Of a stretch of DNA of 64,000 nt, positions 8,725 to 18,136 are shown one piece after another; position 1 is the first letter of the stretch; every line of letters starts with the position of its first letter. The translations under genes and the position numbers were made by a program. The notes below the pieces were generated by a model. That model did not search any database. It saw nothing but the letters and a program-made list of their open reading frames with translations, and had not been told where the DNA came from. Location: assembly GCF_003951285.1 (NCBI RefSeq), contig NZ_RXFQ01000022.1, positions 1 through 64,000 of the forward strand. Reading direction: 5' to 3'. Source of the stretch: Variovorax beijingensis (GTDB taxonomy: Bacteria > Pseudomonadota > Gammaproteobacteria > Burkholderiales > Burkholderiaceae_C).

Positions 8725-9714
8725 ATGCCCATGCACAACAGGCGCTCGCTGATCCGCGGGGGCGCTGCACTTTCCTTGGTGGCCTCGCTCGGCGTGGGCC
8801 GCCTCGCGCTCGCAGACACGAAGGCGGCGGTCCGCCTCATCGTGCCCTACCCTCCGGGTGCGGCCACGGACACGCTCGGCCGCCTGATGGCGCAGGCATT
8901 GGAGCCCGCCGTCGCGGCCCCGGTGATTGTCGACAACCGAGGAGGTGCCGGCACGCAGATCGGCACGCGCGCGGTCGCCACGGCGGCGCCAGACGGTGGC
9001 ACGCTCGGCTTCGTCGACACGGCGTTCGTGATCAACCCGGGGCTTTTCGGCAGCGCGCTGCCGTACGACACGGAGAAGGACTTCGCGCCAATTTCGCTCA
9101 TGGCATCGGCGCCACTCGTGCTGATCGTGCACCGCACGGTTCCCGCAGCGACGCTGAAGGAATTCGTGGCTCTGTCCAAGGCAAAGCCGGGCAGTTTCAA
9201 CTACGGATCTGCCGGCGTGGGCAGTGCGCCGCATCTGGCCGGCGAGCAGTTGCGCGCCGCCGCCGCGATCGACATCAACCACGTGCCGTACCGCGGCGGC
9301 GGCACCGTGCTGAACGACCTGCTCGCGGGTCACGTCCAGTTCGGGTTCACCACGGTCCCCACGATGATCGACCACATCCGCGCGGGCACTGTCCGCGCCC
9401 TGGCAGTCACCGCAGCGCAGCGGGCCACGCAACTGCCGGACACGCCGACGATGCAGGAAGCCGGACTGCCCAGTGTCGACGCCACGCCAATCTTCGGCTT
9501 GATCGGCCCGGCCAAATTGACGCCGGACATCGTGTCCCGGCTGTCGTCCACAGCGGCACAGGCCGTGCGCGCAGGTCCGCTGCATCAGAAACTCATCGAA
9601 CTCGGCTTCGTGCCGGTCGGCAGCACGGCCGAGGAGTTCAGGACCCGCATCCGGCGGGAGATCGAGAAATGGGCCGCGGTCGTGAAAGCCGGCAACATCA
9701 AGCCCAATGCCTGA
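8725..9714 (+). CDS. Bug-family periplasmic solute receptor (tripartite tricarboxylate transporter)
   Basis: 329 aa, starting after TTCAGGAGAC. A twin-arginine-like signal (NRRSLIRG) leads into the Bug fold, with the diagnostic IVPYPPGAATD segment near residue 40 and VDNRGGAG. Bug proteins bind carboxylates in the periplasm and serve TctAB permeases or act alone; no TctAB genes lie in this window. Co-transcription with the enolase-superfamily enzyme suggests that the ligand is the substrate of that enzyme or a related acid. Confidence 0.85.
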   Translation: MPMHNRRSLIRGGAALSLVASLGVGRLALADTKAAVRLIVPYPPGAATDTLGRLMAQALEPAVAAPVIVDNRGGAGTQIGTRAVATAAPDGGTLGFVDTAFVINPGLFGSALPYDTEKDFAPISLMASAPLVLIVHRTVPAATLKEFVALSKAKPGSFNYGSAGVGSAPHLAGEQLRAAAAIDINHVPYRGGGTVLNDLLAGHVQFGFTTVPTMIDHIRAGTVRALAVTAAQRATQLPDTPTMQEAGLPSVDATPIFGLIGPAKLTPDIVSRLSSTAAQAVRAGPLHQKLIELGFVPVGSTAEEFRTRIRREIEKWAAVVKAGNIKPNA

Positions 9715-10282
9715 GACGACGCCCGCGAGCCCGCATGCAGTCACTCGTTTCCCTGCGACGGCCGACGCCTTGCGCTCCGCAGAACAGCGCGCGGCCTACG
9801 ACCTGATCGGACGGCGGCGCGGCCGTGTGCCTGCCCCCTATCTGCCATTGCTCGGGAGCCCCCGAATTGCCGATCTTCTGGAGCAACTCTCGACCGAGCT
9901 TTGGACCGGCACGCTGCCGCAGCGGGTGCTGGAAGCCATCTTTCTCATGACGGCACAGAGGCAGCAATGCCACCATCAATGGGAGACTCATGCCGCAAAG
10001 GCATTGTCGGCCGGACTTTCGTTGGAGATGGTTGAAGCGATTGCGGTCGGCAAGATTCCGGAGGATGGCGGATCGGTGGAAGCAGCAGGCCGGTTCTTCC
10101 TGGCACTCACCGAACGGCACAAGGTCGCGGACGACGTGTTCGAGCAAGTACAGAGGCACTTCGGAGAACAGGGCGTGGCCGAACTGATTGCGTTCTGCGG
10201 GCTGGCCGGAACCGTTGCCCTGCTCTTGAATGTGCAGCTGCCTCACCCGTTCGTGGAGCGAGGCGAACCCCAACGAAGTTGA
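9707..10282 (+). CDS. Carboxymuconolactone decarboxylase/AhpD-like protein
   Basis: 191 aa overlapping the preceding stop by 8 bp, so translationally coupled. The segment with Cys88 and His95 (QCHHQWETH) matches the CMD/AhpD helical fold, whose members are decarboxylases or peroxidase partners. The second Cys of the AhpD CxxC redox pair is absent, favouring a catabolic rather than an antioxidant role. Last gene of the LacI-controlled run. Confidence 0.75.
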   Translation: MPETTPASPHAVTRFPATADALRSAEQRAAYDLIGRRRGRVPAPYLPLLGSPRIADLLEQLSTELWTGTLPQRVLEAIFLMTAQRQQCHHQWETHAAKALSAGLSLEMVEAIAVGKIPEDGGSVEAAGRFFLALTERHKVADDVFEQVQRHFGEQGVAELIAFCGLAGTVALLLNVQLPHPFVERGEPQRS

Positions 10283-10322
10283 GGCAGCTGCGGATCTCCG
10301 CCACTGCCCCCCCAGTGCTCGA

Positions 10323-11507
10323 TCAGATCGTTTCGAGCGCCAGCGCGATGCCCTGACCGCCGCCGATGCACAAGGTCACGATGCCCCGCCTCAAGCCGTC
10401 GCGTCGCATCGAGTGCAGCAAGCGCGTGGTCAGCACGGCGCCCGTTGCGCCGATGGCGTGGCCGTGGGCGATGGCGCCACCCTCGACGTTGACGATGTCT
10501 TCCGGCAGGTCCAACTCACGCAGGCAGGCCAGGGTGATCGCGGCGAATGCCTCGTTGATCTCGATGCGCTGGACGTCCGTGCGCTTCCAGTTGGCGCGTT
10601 CCAGGGCCAGTTTGACCGCCGGCACCGGCCCGATACCGAACATGCCCGGCTCAACCGCCGCGACGCCGTGCGAGACCAGGCGCGCCCATGGCCGTAGCCT
10701 ATGCTTCTCGGCGAAACTTCGCTCCGCGACGATCACCGCCGCTGCGCCGCTGTTCAGCCCTGGCGCGTTCCCGGCAGTGATCGTTCCGTCCTTTCGAAAC
10801 GCCGGCTTGAGCTTGGCCAGTGATTCGACCGTGGTGTCAGGCCGATTGACTTCGTCCTTGGAGAAGCTCACCGGTCCCTTGCGGCCGGAGAGTTCGATGG
10901 CGACAATCTCTTCCGCGAACTTGCCGGCCTCCTGAGCCCCACTGAACCGTTGCTGTGAACGCGCGGCCCAGCGATCCTGGTCCTCGCGCGTGATGCCGTA
11001 CCGACCGACGAGATCCTCGGTATGCCAGCCTGAGTGTTGACCGCTGAAGGCATCATGGAGACCGTCTCGCAGCATGCTGTCCAGCATCTGAGCGTCCCCC
11101 ATGCGCTGTCCCCAGCGCGCGCCGGGCACCAGATAGGGGGCCTGGTCCATGTTCTCCATGCCGCCGGCAACCGCAGCCGCGGCATAACCCGCCGCGATCT
11201 CGAGTGCCGCCGCTGCGATCGCTTGTGCACCCGATCCGCACACCCGATTCACCGTCAGGGCGGGCACCTGCACAGGCAGTCCGCCGCCGATGGCAGCTTG
11301 TCGTGCCGGATTCATCCGAGCGCCGGCCTGGATCACGTGTCCCATCACAACGGTGTCGACGGCTTCCGCGGCCAGACCTGAGCGATGAAGGGTCTCGCGA
11401 ATCACCGCGGCACCCAGCGCGGACGCGGGCGTTTCCTTGAGCGAGCCGCCATAGCTTCCGATCGGTGTTCGGACCGGCGCGCAGAGAACGATGTCAGGGG
11501 TGGGCAT
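10323..11507 (-). CDS. Thiolase (acetyl-CoA C-acyltransferase)
   Basis: 394 aa, the normal thiolase length. The acylated cysteine is Cys90 in NRVCGSG, the GHAIGATG histidine block lies near 350, and the second active-site cysteine sits in TLCIGGGQG near 380. It joins or cleaves acyl-CoA and acetyl-CoA in beta-oxidation or polyhydroxybutyrate synthesis. It converges on the AhpD-like gene. No other beta-oxidation gene is adjacent. Confidence 0.9.
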   Translation of the reverse strand: MPTPDIVLCAPVRTPIGSYGGSLKETPASALGAAVIRETLHRSGLAAEAVDTVVMGHVIQAGARMNPARQAAIGGGLPVQVPALTVNRVCGSGAQAIAAAALEIAAGYAAAAVAGGMENMDQAPYLVPGARWGQRMGDAQMLDSMLRDGLHDAFSGQHSGWHTEDLVGRYGITREDQDRWAARSQQRFSGAQEAGKFAEEIVAIELSGRKGPVSFSKDEVNRPDTTVESLAKLKPAFRKDGTITAGNAPGLNSGAAAVIVAERSFAEKHRLRPWARLVSHGVAAVEPGMFGIGPVPAVKLALERANWKRTDVQRIEINEAFAAITLACLRELDLPEDIVNVEGGAIAHGHAIGATGAVLTTRLLHSMRRDGLRRGIVTLCIGGGQGIALALETI

Positions 11508-11649
11508 GAGAGCACCTCAGGTTGTTGCGGGTTAATCGAAAGATCAGGCACGTCGTTGCGTGCGCATACAGCTGCCGGAGGGTCCGAAAATGCGACCGTC
11601 GGCGGCTGCCACCTGGCGACCCACGTGGATCACCTTTCCCTCAGCGGCG

Positions 11650-12567
11650 TCAGGCCGCGGCTTTCGGAACGCTCGCAGTTCGCATCGCGTCGTTCAACAC
11701 CTTGGCAGGCACATCCGGCCGCTCGAGGACGATGAAGTGACCGGCGCCGGGCACCTGGACAAACTCGGCCGCGGGAAGGAGCTGCTTGTTGGCTTGCCGG
11801 TCCGAGGGCCTTGACCAATCCTTCTCTCCGTAGATGAGATGAACGGGTGCGCTGACCTCGGGGTAGCGGACGCGTGCCGCGATGAGGCTGGGCAGGTTGC
11901 CGTACACCGCGCGGGCGACGACCGGATAGCCGGACCGACGCCCGACCTTCAACAGTTCATCGAGATAGTCATCGCGCAGGGCGGCCGCGTTGCCGAGGCC
12001 CCCACGGAGCACGGCGCGCACGATCGGCTTGGGTTCGACGCCCGCGACGGTCGGGCCGACACCGGGCGCCAACGCGCCGGTCACGACGAACCGGGCCAGC
12101 AGGCTGGACCGCGCGATGCCGCCCGCGTAGTCATAGGCATTGATCGCCACGACACGCCGCACCCGCTCGGGCAGATCGGCCGCGGTGGTGAGGGCGAGCG
12201 TCGCGCCCATCGACTCGCCGAGCAGCGTCACGTCGCGCAAGTCGAGTCGGGTGATGAGGCGCTTGACCGCCTCGCGCATGGCCGGCTCCTCATAGGAGGC
12301 GCCCGGCACGATCTGCGAGTAGCCCATTCCAGGGAGATCGAGGGCATACACCGTGTACCGCTCCCGGACCAGCGGGATGAGGTGGCGGAAGTGCTCGGCC
12401 TGGGTGCGCACGGTGTGCAGCAAGACCAACGGCGGCCCCATCCCGCCCGAGAGATAGCGCAATCGTCCCAGGCGTCCCTCGTTTGATCCGAGCGGATCGA
12501 GAAAGTGTTCCTCGGTCCCGGCAATCCTGATGGAGGATGAAAGTGGATCATTGCTGGTCAGCGGCAC
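11650..12567 (-). CDS. Alpha/beta hydrolase
   Basis: 305 aa using GTG at 12567, which has GAGGAG at the right distance; the frame is open to 12696 but without a ribosome binding site. Nucleophile elbow GESMG (Ser119), acid in IYGEKDW and His in GAGHFIVLERP make a complete triad. The oxyanion segment is LLHTV rather than HG. Related proteins include dienelactone- or ester-cleaving hydrolases; the substrate is unknown. It follows the SDR gene at 12697-13497 with a 129-bp gap, probably in one transcript. Confidence 0.8.
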   Translation of the reverse strand: MPLTSNDPLSSSIRIAGTEEHFLDPLGSNEGRLGRLRYLSGGMGPPLVLLHTVRTQAEHFRHLIPLVRERYTVYALDLPGMGYSQIVPGASYEEPAMREAVKRLITRLDLRDVTLLGESMGATLALTTAADLPERVRRVVAINAYDYAGGIARSSLLARFVVTGALAPGVGPTVAGVEPKPIVRAVLRGGLGNAAALRDDYLDELLKVGRRSGYPVVARAVYGNLPSLIAARVRYPEVSAPVHLIYGEKDWSRPSDRQANKQLLPAAEFVQVPGAGHFIVLERPDVPAKVLNDAMRTASVPKAAA

Positions 12568-12696
12568 GGTGGGTCTCCTCGAATCTTCAGGGCTACTTCG
12601 TGGCCCGGGGGCCATGGATGCATGCTTGCTGGCGCACTCCGATGCGCCTTCACGCTGATTCCAGAGCGGGGCGCAGTTCGAATGCGATGCGGCCAC

Positions 12697-13497
12697 TCAG
12701 CGCAAGGGCTGGTAGCGCGATGCCGCTTCGTTGCTCGAGAGGTGGGGCGCCATCGCCTTGCGCGCGCCTTCGTAGGCGTCCCAGAGGGCGACATCGTGCA
12801 GCGACGGAAGCGTCACCGATTCGCCGCGTTCGAAGCCCAGCAAGGCGGCATCCACCAGGTCTTCGGCACGCATCACGATCTGCGCCGGCAGGTGCTCCAC
12901 GGGAAGCCCGCCGCGTGCCCAGAATTCGGTGGCCGTCGCACCCGGCAGCACGGCTTGCACCCGCACGCCCTTGCCGGCCAGCTCGTGCTGCAGCGATTGA
13001 CTGAAGGCCAGCACGAAGGCCTTGCTGCCGCCATACACGCCGTTCAGGGTCTCTGGCGAGACGGCCACGATGGAGGCAATGTTGATCAACGCACCTCTGC
13101 CGCGCGCCACGAAGCCTGGCACCGCCGCGTAGCTCAGCCGGGTGAGCGCCGTCACGTTGAGGTCGATCATGCGCACCATCTGGTCCACGTCGCTCTCGAC
13201 CAGCGGCGTGTGCGTGCCGATGCCGGCGTTGTTGACCAGCAGGGTGATGCTCGCATCGTGCTTGAGCTTGTTTTCCACGCTGCGCAGCGACTCCGGATTG
13301 TTCAGATCGGCGGGGAAAACCTCCACCGCGCGGCCGTGGCGGCTGCTGAGGTCCGCAGCCAGCGGGTTCAAACGCTCGCGGCTGCGGGCGACGAGGATGA
13401 GGTCGTATCCGCGCCGCGCCAGGCGGTCGGCGTAGAGGGCCCCGATGCCGGAGGAGGCTCCGGTGATAAGGGCGGTGCCCAGGTTCGTCTGCGTCAC
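12697..13497 (-). CDS. Short-chain dehydrogenase/reductase
   Basis: 266 aa from GTG 13497, chosen because GGAGAAC precedes it; an ATG at 13533 is the alternative. Cofactor motif TGASSGIG (residues 12-19), NNAG, catalytic Ser in VAVSPE and YGGSK (Tyr-x-x-x-Lys) are all present, giving a classical SDR oxidoreductase for NAD(P)H. It is divergent from the GlxA/AraC regulator at 13607, with which it shares a short promoter region, so it is the likely target of that regulator. Confidence 0.85.
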   Translation of the reverse strand: MTQTNLGTALITGASSGIGALYADRLARRGYDLILVARSRERLNPLAADLSSRHGRAVEVFPADLNNPESLRSVENKLKHDASITLLVNNAGIGTHTPLVESDVDQMVRMIDLNVTALTRLSYAAVPGFVARGRGALINIASIVAVSPETLNGVYGGSKAFVLAFSQSLQHELAGKGVRVQAVLPGATATEFWARGGLPVEHLPAQIVMRAEDLVDAALLGFERGESVTLPSLHDVALWDAYEGARKAMAPHLSSNEAASRYQPLR

Positions 13498-13559
13498 GGT
13501 AGTTCTCCGTCTTGGGGTTTCGATGGTGTCCATGTTGCGCCGGTTGGCGCTTGGCGTAA

Positions 13560-13576
13560 ATGACGCGTATAGTCAT
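13560..13576. promoter_or_regulatory. Inverted repeat in the SDR/AraC divergent promoter
   Basis: ATGAC (13560-13564) and GTCAT (13572-13576) form a dyad with a 7-nt spacer that includes a TATAGT-like -10. It lies midway between the SDR and the AraC regulator and may be the regulator's site. Confidence 0.35.
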
Positions 13577-13606
13577 GTTTTATGCCATCGGCTCCCGAGA
13601 CCGCAC

Positions 13607-14554
13607 ATGCACAGAATCAGCTACGTCCTGCCGGCCGGCTTTCAGGTGATGGCGCTGGCCACGCAGGCGGTCTTCGAGTTCGCCAACGTTGTGGCGGGCG
13701 AACCCTTCTACGAGGTGACTTGCCACTCGATGCCCGGCGGCAGCGTGAAGGCTTCGCTGGGCACGGCCCTGCAGACGAGGCCCTTCACCGCGCGCAGCAC
13801 GGCCGACACCTGGATGGTGGTGGGCGTGATCGACCCGTTGGCCACCCCCTCACCATCCGAACTGCTGCATGCGCTGCGAAAGTGCAGCGCTCGTGCGCGT
13901 CGGACCGTGGGGCTGTGCACCGGAGCCTTCGTGCTGGCCGACGCCGGCTTGCTGGCAGGGCGACGCGCCACGACGCACTGGGCCTATGCGGACGCACTGC
14001 AACAGCGGCATCCCGATGTCCAGGTCGAGCCGGACCGCATCTTCATCGCCGATGACCCGATCTGGACCTCCGCCGGCATGACGGCGGAACTGGATCTGGC
14101 GCTCGGCCTCGTCGAGAAGGACCTGGGCGACGACGTGGCGCGATCGGTGGCGCACCGGCTGGTCATGCATCAGCGCCGTTCGGGCGGCCAGTCGCAGCAT
14201 TCGGAGATTCTGAATCTCGCGCCCCGCTCGGACCGCATCGCGCGGGCGCTGGAGCATGCACGCCGCCACCTGGCGCAGTCGCTGGGCGTGGAAGAACTCG
14301 CCGCGGCCGCGAACCTCAGCCCGCGCCAGTTCAGCCGTGTGTTCACGGCCGAGACCGGCCAGTCGCCGGCCAAGGCGGTAGAGCGTCTGCGCGTGGAGGC
14401 TGCACGCTTGATGATCGAGCGCAGCCGCCACCCGCTGGAGGTGGTTGCTCGCGAAACGGGCTTTCGCGACCGGCGCCATCTTCGCGAGGCGTTCATGCGA
14501 GGCTTCGGCAAGCCGCCTCAATCACTCAGGCGCGACGCCCGCCTGGGGTCCTGA
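13607..14554 (+). CDS. GlxA-type AraC-family regulator (DJ-1/PfpI plus AraC helix-turn-helix)
   Basis: 315 aa. Residues 1 to about 190 form a DJ-1/PfpI-like amidotransferase-fold domain with the elbow region VGLCTGAFVLADAG. Residues about 215-310 carry the double AraC helix-turn-helix (AAANLSPRQFSRVFTAETG). ATG 13607 matches the family's MHxISYVLPxGF beginning. It is divergent from the SDR and hydrolase genes and probably activates them. The 3' two thirds of this gene exists again as a nearly identical fragment at 33452-34071. Confidence 0.85.
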   Translation: MHRISYVLPAGFQVMALATQAVFEFANVVAGEPFYEVTCHSMPGGSVKASLGTALQTRPFTARSTADTWMVVGVIDPLATPSPSELLHALRKCSARARRTVGLCTGAFVLADAGLLAGRRATTHWAYADALQQRHPDVQVEPDRIFIADDPIWTSAGMTAELDLALGLVEKDLGDDVARSVAHRLVMHQRRSGGQSQHSEILNLAPRSDRIARALEHARRHLAQSLGVEELAAAANLSPRQFSRVFTAETGQSPAKAVERLRVEAARLMIERSRHPLEVVARETGFRDRRHLREAFMRGFGKPPQSLRRDARLGS

Positions 14555-14605
14555 CGCGCACCCAGATCTTCGGCGTCGCGCACGCCGTGTCCTCTGGAAT
14601 GTGCC
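13986..14605 (+). repeat. Donor copy of a 620-bp duplication (second copy 33452-34071)
   Basis: From ATGCGGACGCACTGC at 13986 to shortly after the AraC stop codon, this segment recurs in the same orientation at a constant offset of 19,466 bp with only a few base changes. Identity fades near 14605. This copy is part of an intact gene, so it is taken as the original. Confidence 0.9.
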
Positions 14606-14880
14606 GTGGCCAGTTTCAGCCGAAGATTCTTCACGGCACTGGTGCCGATAGATATATGGCAGGCACGTAGCCAAGCGTAGCGGATCGCAGCCCCACCCAG
14701 AAGCTTGCCAGCTCGGGCCGCCCAGCCGGGTACGGCTTTGGTGCGCGTACGCCAAAACCGTGCGGGCCGCGATGCCATGGTTCAGCGCTGCGGCGACTGA
14801 TGGCTGTTGAACGCATCCGCCACGAACTTCGTAGGGGATTTCCCTCGCCGGCTGGCCCGGAGCTTGCATGATCTTGTCAG
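14606..14880. other. Intergenic stretch without a recognised gene
   Basis: Between the AraC gene and the MarR operator no convincing reading frame is seen. The minus strand is open for 61 codons (14631-14816) with a hydrophobic end and could be the decayed end of a coding sequence, but no family is recognised and no ribosome binding site precedes it. Confidence 0.4.
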
Positions 14881-14901
14881 ATAGTTGAATACTGCAACTA
14901 T
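14881..14901. promoter_or_regulatory. MarR-type operator
   Basis: ATAGTTG (14881-14887) and CAACTAT (14895-14901) are perfect 7-bp arms around a 7-nt spacer, a layout common for MarR dimers. The site lies 23 bp before the MarR start, which suggests autoregulation and control of the transporter operon behind it. Confidence 0.65.
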
Positions 14902-14923
14902 TGAAGATTTCTTTCATCTGGCC

Positions 14924-15457
14924 ATGCACGCACCGCTCCAACTGAAAACCGACTACATCAACGTCCTGCTCGACGTGGCTTCCGCACGAACCAGAGACCG
15001 GGGTTCGCGCGTGTACGAGCTCGAACTCGGGCTGTCGATCCGCGACGTGCGGCTGCTCCGGATGATCGGCGGCGCACCCGGCATCACGATGGGCCAGCTG
15101 GTGCAGATCTGCGCCATCGAAAAGACGCTGGTCTCCAAGCTCGTGGGGTCGCTGGTGCAGCGCGAACTGGTCCAGCGCCAGATCGGCAACGAGGACGCCC
15201 GGCAGATCCACCTGTGCCTGACCCCGGCCGGCATCGACCTCGTGCTGCAGGCCGAACCCATCGGGGTGGAGATGGAAGCCCGCTTCCTCGACTGCCTCAC
15301 CACCGGCGAAGTCGACACCCTGCGCCGCATCCTCCACAAGATCATCGACGCCGAAGCGGGTTCGCGCGACATCTTCGAGTTTCTGCTGGCCCAGCTGCGC
15401 GAAAGCAAGGCTTCGGATTCATCCTCACCTGCCTCTGGCACTCCCCGAAAGAAGTAA
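14924..15457 (+). CDS. MarR-family transcriptional regulator
   Basis: 177 aa from ATG 14924; an upstream TTG at 14885 lies inside the operator and is not favoured. Winged helix at about residues 45-110 (recognition region QICAIEKTLVSKLVGSLVQRELVQR) with the D-x-R wing in NEDARQIHL. It is followed 6 bp later by a transporter operon, which it probably represses until an aromatic or peptide-like ligand binds. Confidence 0.85.
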   Translation: MHAPLQLKTDYINVLLDVASARTRDRGSRVYELELGLSIRDVRLLRMIGGAPGITMGQLVQICAIEKTLVSKLVGSLVQRELVQRQIGNEDARQIHLCLTPAGIDLVLQAEPIGVEMEARFLDCLTTGEVDTLRRILHKIIDAEAGSRDIFEFLLAQLRESKASDSSSPASGTPRKK

Positions 15458-15463
15458 GACTTC

Positions 15464-17047
15464 ATGGCAACTCCACTCTCGCTGCGCCGCGCGTTCGCGG
15501 TCACCCTGTCGGCACTGGCGCTGACGTTCTCCGCCGCAACATCCGCCGACACGGTGCTGCGTACCGTGCCTTCGTCGGACCTGAAGATCCTCGACCCGAT
15601 CTGGACCACGGCGAACATCACGCGCAACCACGGCTTCATGATCTACGACACCCTTTTCGGCATGGACGAAAAGGGTGCGATCAAGCCGCAGATGGTCGAG
15701 AAATACACCGCCAGCCCCGACAACAAGGTCTGGACCTTCACGCTGCGCCCGGGCCTCAAGTTCCACGACGGCGCGCCCGTCACCTCGCAGGATGTGATCG
15801 CCTCGCTCGCCCGCTGGGCCAAGCGCGACACCATCGGGCAGAAGATGTACGAGGCCATGGAAAGCATCACCGCGGAAGGCCCCAACGCCTTTCGCATGAA
15901 CTTCAGGCAGCCCTTCGGCGTGGTGCTCGACGCACTGGGCAAGCCCAACCCGCTGGTTCCGTTCATCATGCCCAAGCGCGTGGCCGACACCCCCGCCGAC
16001 AAGCAGATCGAAGAGATGATCGGATCCGGCCCCTTCACGCTCGCCAAGGAAGACTTTCGCCCCGGCGACCGCGTGATCTACCGCAAGAACACCGCCTACG
16101 TGCCGCGCAAGGAGGCCCCCTCGGGCCTGGCGGGCGGCAAGGTGGTGCACGTGGACCGCGTGGAATGGGTGCTGCTGCGCGATCCGCAGACGCAGGTGAA
16201 CGCGCTGCTCAACGGCGAGGTCGACATGGTCGAGACCGTGCCCGCATCCGGCTACAGCGACATGCGCATCAACCCGAAAATCGAGCTGGTGGACGTGATG
16301 CCCGCAGGCCCCTTCACGGTGATCTACAACCACAAGGTCGCGCCGTTCAACAACCCGAAGGCGTTGAAGGCCGCCATGCTTGCCATCAACCAGGAGTCCA
16401 TGCTGCGCGCGCAGGCCACCTTCCGCGACTTCTACAAGCCCTGCACGTCGATCTACCTGTGCGGCTCGATGTATGCGAGCGACAAGACGGGCTTTTTCAC
16501 AGGCAAGCCGCAGTTCGAGGAAGCCAGGAAGCTGCTGAAGGAATCGGGCTACGACGGCAAGCCTGTCGTCATCCTGCTGCCAGGTGACGCGCCTGCACTG
16601 AACAAGCTGCCCGCCGTCTACGGGCAGTTGCTCAAGCAGGTGGGCTTCAACGTGGACGTTCAGACCACCGACTGGGCCACGCTCGTGACACGCCGCACCA
16701 AGAAAGACCCACCGGAAAACGGCGGCTGGAATGCCTTCATCACGTTCTGGGGCGGCGTTGATGCCAGCAGCCCGATCACCTACAGCCCGCTGACCGGCAA
16801 TGGCGACCAGGGCTACTTCGGCTGGCCTGTCGACGCCGAACTCGAAAGGCTGAAGTCGCGCTTCATCGAAACCGGCGACGTTGCGCAACGCAAGGACATT
16901 GCGACGCAGATTCAGCTTCGCGTGCTCGAAGGCGGCGTGATCGCGCCGCTGGGCGAAGGCAAGGCCCCCACCGCGGTGCGCCGCGGCGTGGTGAGCGGAT
17001 TGCTGCCGTCGCCCGCCGTTCTGTACTGGAACGTGCGCAAAAAGTAG
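15464..17047 (+). CDS. ABC transporter substrate-binding protein (peptide/nickel family 5)
   Basis: 527 aa with a Sec signal peptide ending near Ala28 (AATSADT). It contains the family-5 signature YTASPDNKVWTFTLRPGLKFHDG region and VTSQDV about residues 85-115. Binds small peptides or related amides in the periplasm and delivers them to the permeases encoded next. The amidase at the operon end suggests an amide or short-peptide ligand. Confidence 0.9.
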   Translation: MATPLSLRRAFAVTLSALALTFSAATSADTVLRTVPSSDLKILDPIWTTANITRNHGFMIYDTLFGMDEKGAIKPQMVEKYTASPDNKVWTFTLRPGLKFHDGAPVTSQDVIASLARWAKRDTIGQKMYEAMESITAEGPNAFRMNFRQPFGVVLDALGKPNPLVPFIMPKRVADTPADKQIEEMIGSGPFTLAKEDFRPGDRVIYRKNTAYVPRKEAPSGLAGGKVVHVDRVEWVLLRDPQTQVNALLNGEVDMVETVPASGYSDMRINPKIELVDVMPAGPFTVIYNHKVAPFNNPKALKAAMLAINQESMLRAQATFRDFYKPCTSIYLCGSMYASDKTGFFTGKPQFEEARKLLKESGYDGKPVVILLPGDAPALNKLPAVYGQLLKQVGFNVDVQTTDWATLVTRRTKKDPPENGGWNAFITFWGGVDASSPITYSPLTGNGDQGYFGWPVDAELERLKSRFIETGDVAQRKDIATQIQLRVLEGGVIAPLGEGKAPTAVRRGVVSGLLPSPAVLYWNVRKK

Positions 17048-17080
17048 GCAGGGCCCCTCACCTCTCGCCGAGGCGTTTGG

Positions 17081-17103
17081 CCGGTTGCACTCGCTGCAAC
17101 CGG
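17081..17103 (+). other. Intra-operon hairpin after the binding-protein gene
   Basis: CCGGTTGCA (17081-17089) and TGCAACCGG (17095-17103) form a perfect 9-bp stem with a 5-nt loop and no following T-run. Placed between the binding protein and the first permease, it may stabilise the upstream mRNA and so raise the amount of binding protein over permease. Confidence 0.6.
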
Positions 17104-17160
17104 TCAGGGATTTCCTTTGCCCGCGCCTGCCGATCCATCGCTCGAACGAGACCTTCTCAC

Positions 17161-18102
17161 ATGCTCAACTTTCTATTGCGGCGCGGCCTGGCCACGGCGC
17201 CCGTGCTCCTGATCGTGGCCGTCATCGTCTTTCTCCTGCTGCGCATGACGCCTGGTGATCCGGCGGCTGCCATCGCGGGCGACGGGGCCAGCGTGCAGGA
17301 CATCGAACGCATCCGCGCGCAGCTCGGCCTGGATGCACCGGTCGTCAGCCAGTTCTTCGGATGGCTGGGCCACGTGCTGCGCGGTGACCTGGGTTACTCC
17401 TACTTCTACAAGATGAGCGTGACAGAGCTGATCCAACAACGGCTGGAGCCCACGCTGTCGGTCGCCGCCGCGACCGTCGTGCTCACCGTGCTGATCGCCG
17501 TGCCGCTGGGTGTGCTGGCGGCCTCGCGGAGCGGCGGCCGGCTCGACCGCTTCATCATGAGCGCCTCGGTTCTCGGCTTCTCCGTGCCGGTGTTTGTCGC
17601 AGGCTACCTGATGATCTGGCTGTTCTCGATGCAGCTGGGCTGGCTGCCTTCGCAGGGCTACAACCGCATCGCCGAAGGTGTCGGTCCGTGGCTGCGCAAC
17701 CTGGCGCTGCCCTGCATCACGCTGGCCGTGATGTATGCGGCGCTGATCGCGCGGGTCACGCGGGCGGCGGTTTCCGAAGCACTGACCGAAGACTATGTGC
17801 GCACCGCGCGCGCCAAGGGCATCCCGGAGTGGCGCATGTTGACGCGCCATGCGCTCGCCAATGCGGCGGTGCCGATCGCCACCATCATCGGCCTGAGCGT
17901 GGCCGGCCTCATCAGCGGCGTGGTGGTGACCGAGACGATCTACGCCATACCGGGCCTGGGCCAACTCACGGTGGACGCGGTGCTCTCGCGCGACTACCCG
18001 CTCATCCAGGGCATCACCCTGTTCTTCTCGCTCATCTACGTCGTCGTCAATCTGATGGTGGACCTGAGCTACCTGCTGCTCGATCCGCGCATCCGCTACT
18101 GA
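17161..18102 (+). CDS. ABC transporter permease (DppB-type)
   Basis: 313 aa from ATG 17161, with about six membrane segments beginning at residue 10. The inner-membrane permease signature (EALTEDYVRTARAKGIPEW region about 205-225) couples to the ATPase. It starts with MLNFLLRRGL and has the TPGDP motif near 35, both typical of DppB/GsiC proteins. Second gene of the importer. Confidence 0.9.
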   Translation: MLNFLLRRGLATAPVLLIVAVIVFLLLRMTPGDPAAAIAGDGASVQDIERIRAQLGLDAPVVSQFFGWLGHVLRGDLGYSYFYKMSVTELIQQRLEPTLSVAAATVVLTVLIAVPLGVLAASRSGGRLDRFIMSASVLGFSVPVFVAGYLMIWLFSMQLGWLPSQGYNRIAEGVGPWLRNLALPCITLAVMYAALIARVTRAAVSEALTEDYVRTARAKGIPEWRMLTRHALANAAVPIATIIGLSVAGLISGVVVTETIYAIPGLGQLTVDAVLSRDYPLIQGITLFFSLIYVVVNLMVDLSYLLLDPRIRY

Positions 18103-18136
18103 CGCGCGCACCCATTCCTTTTCGGGGACCCTTTCC

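Noticed and set aside
14631..14816. 61-aa minus-strand frame downstream of the AraC gene
   Set aside because: Protein-like composition but no start signal or family; could be decayed sequence, not supported as a gene.
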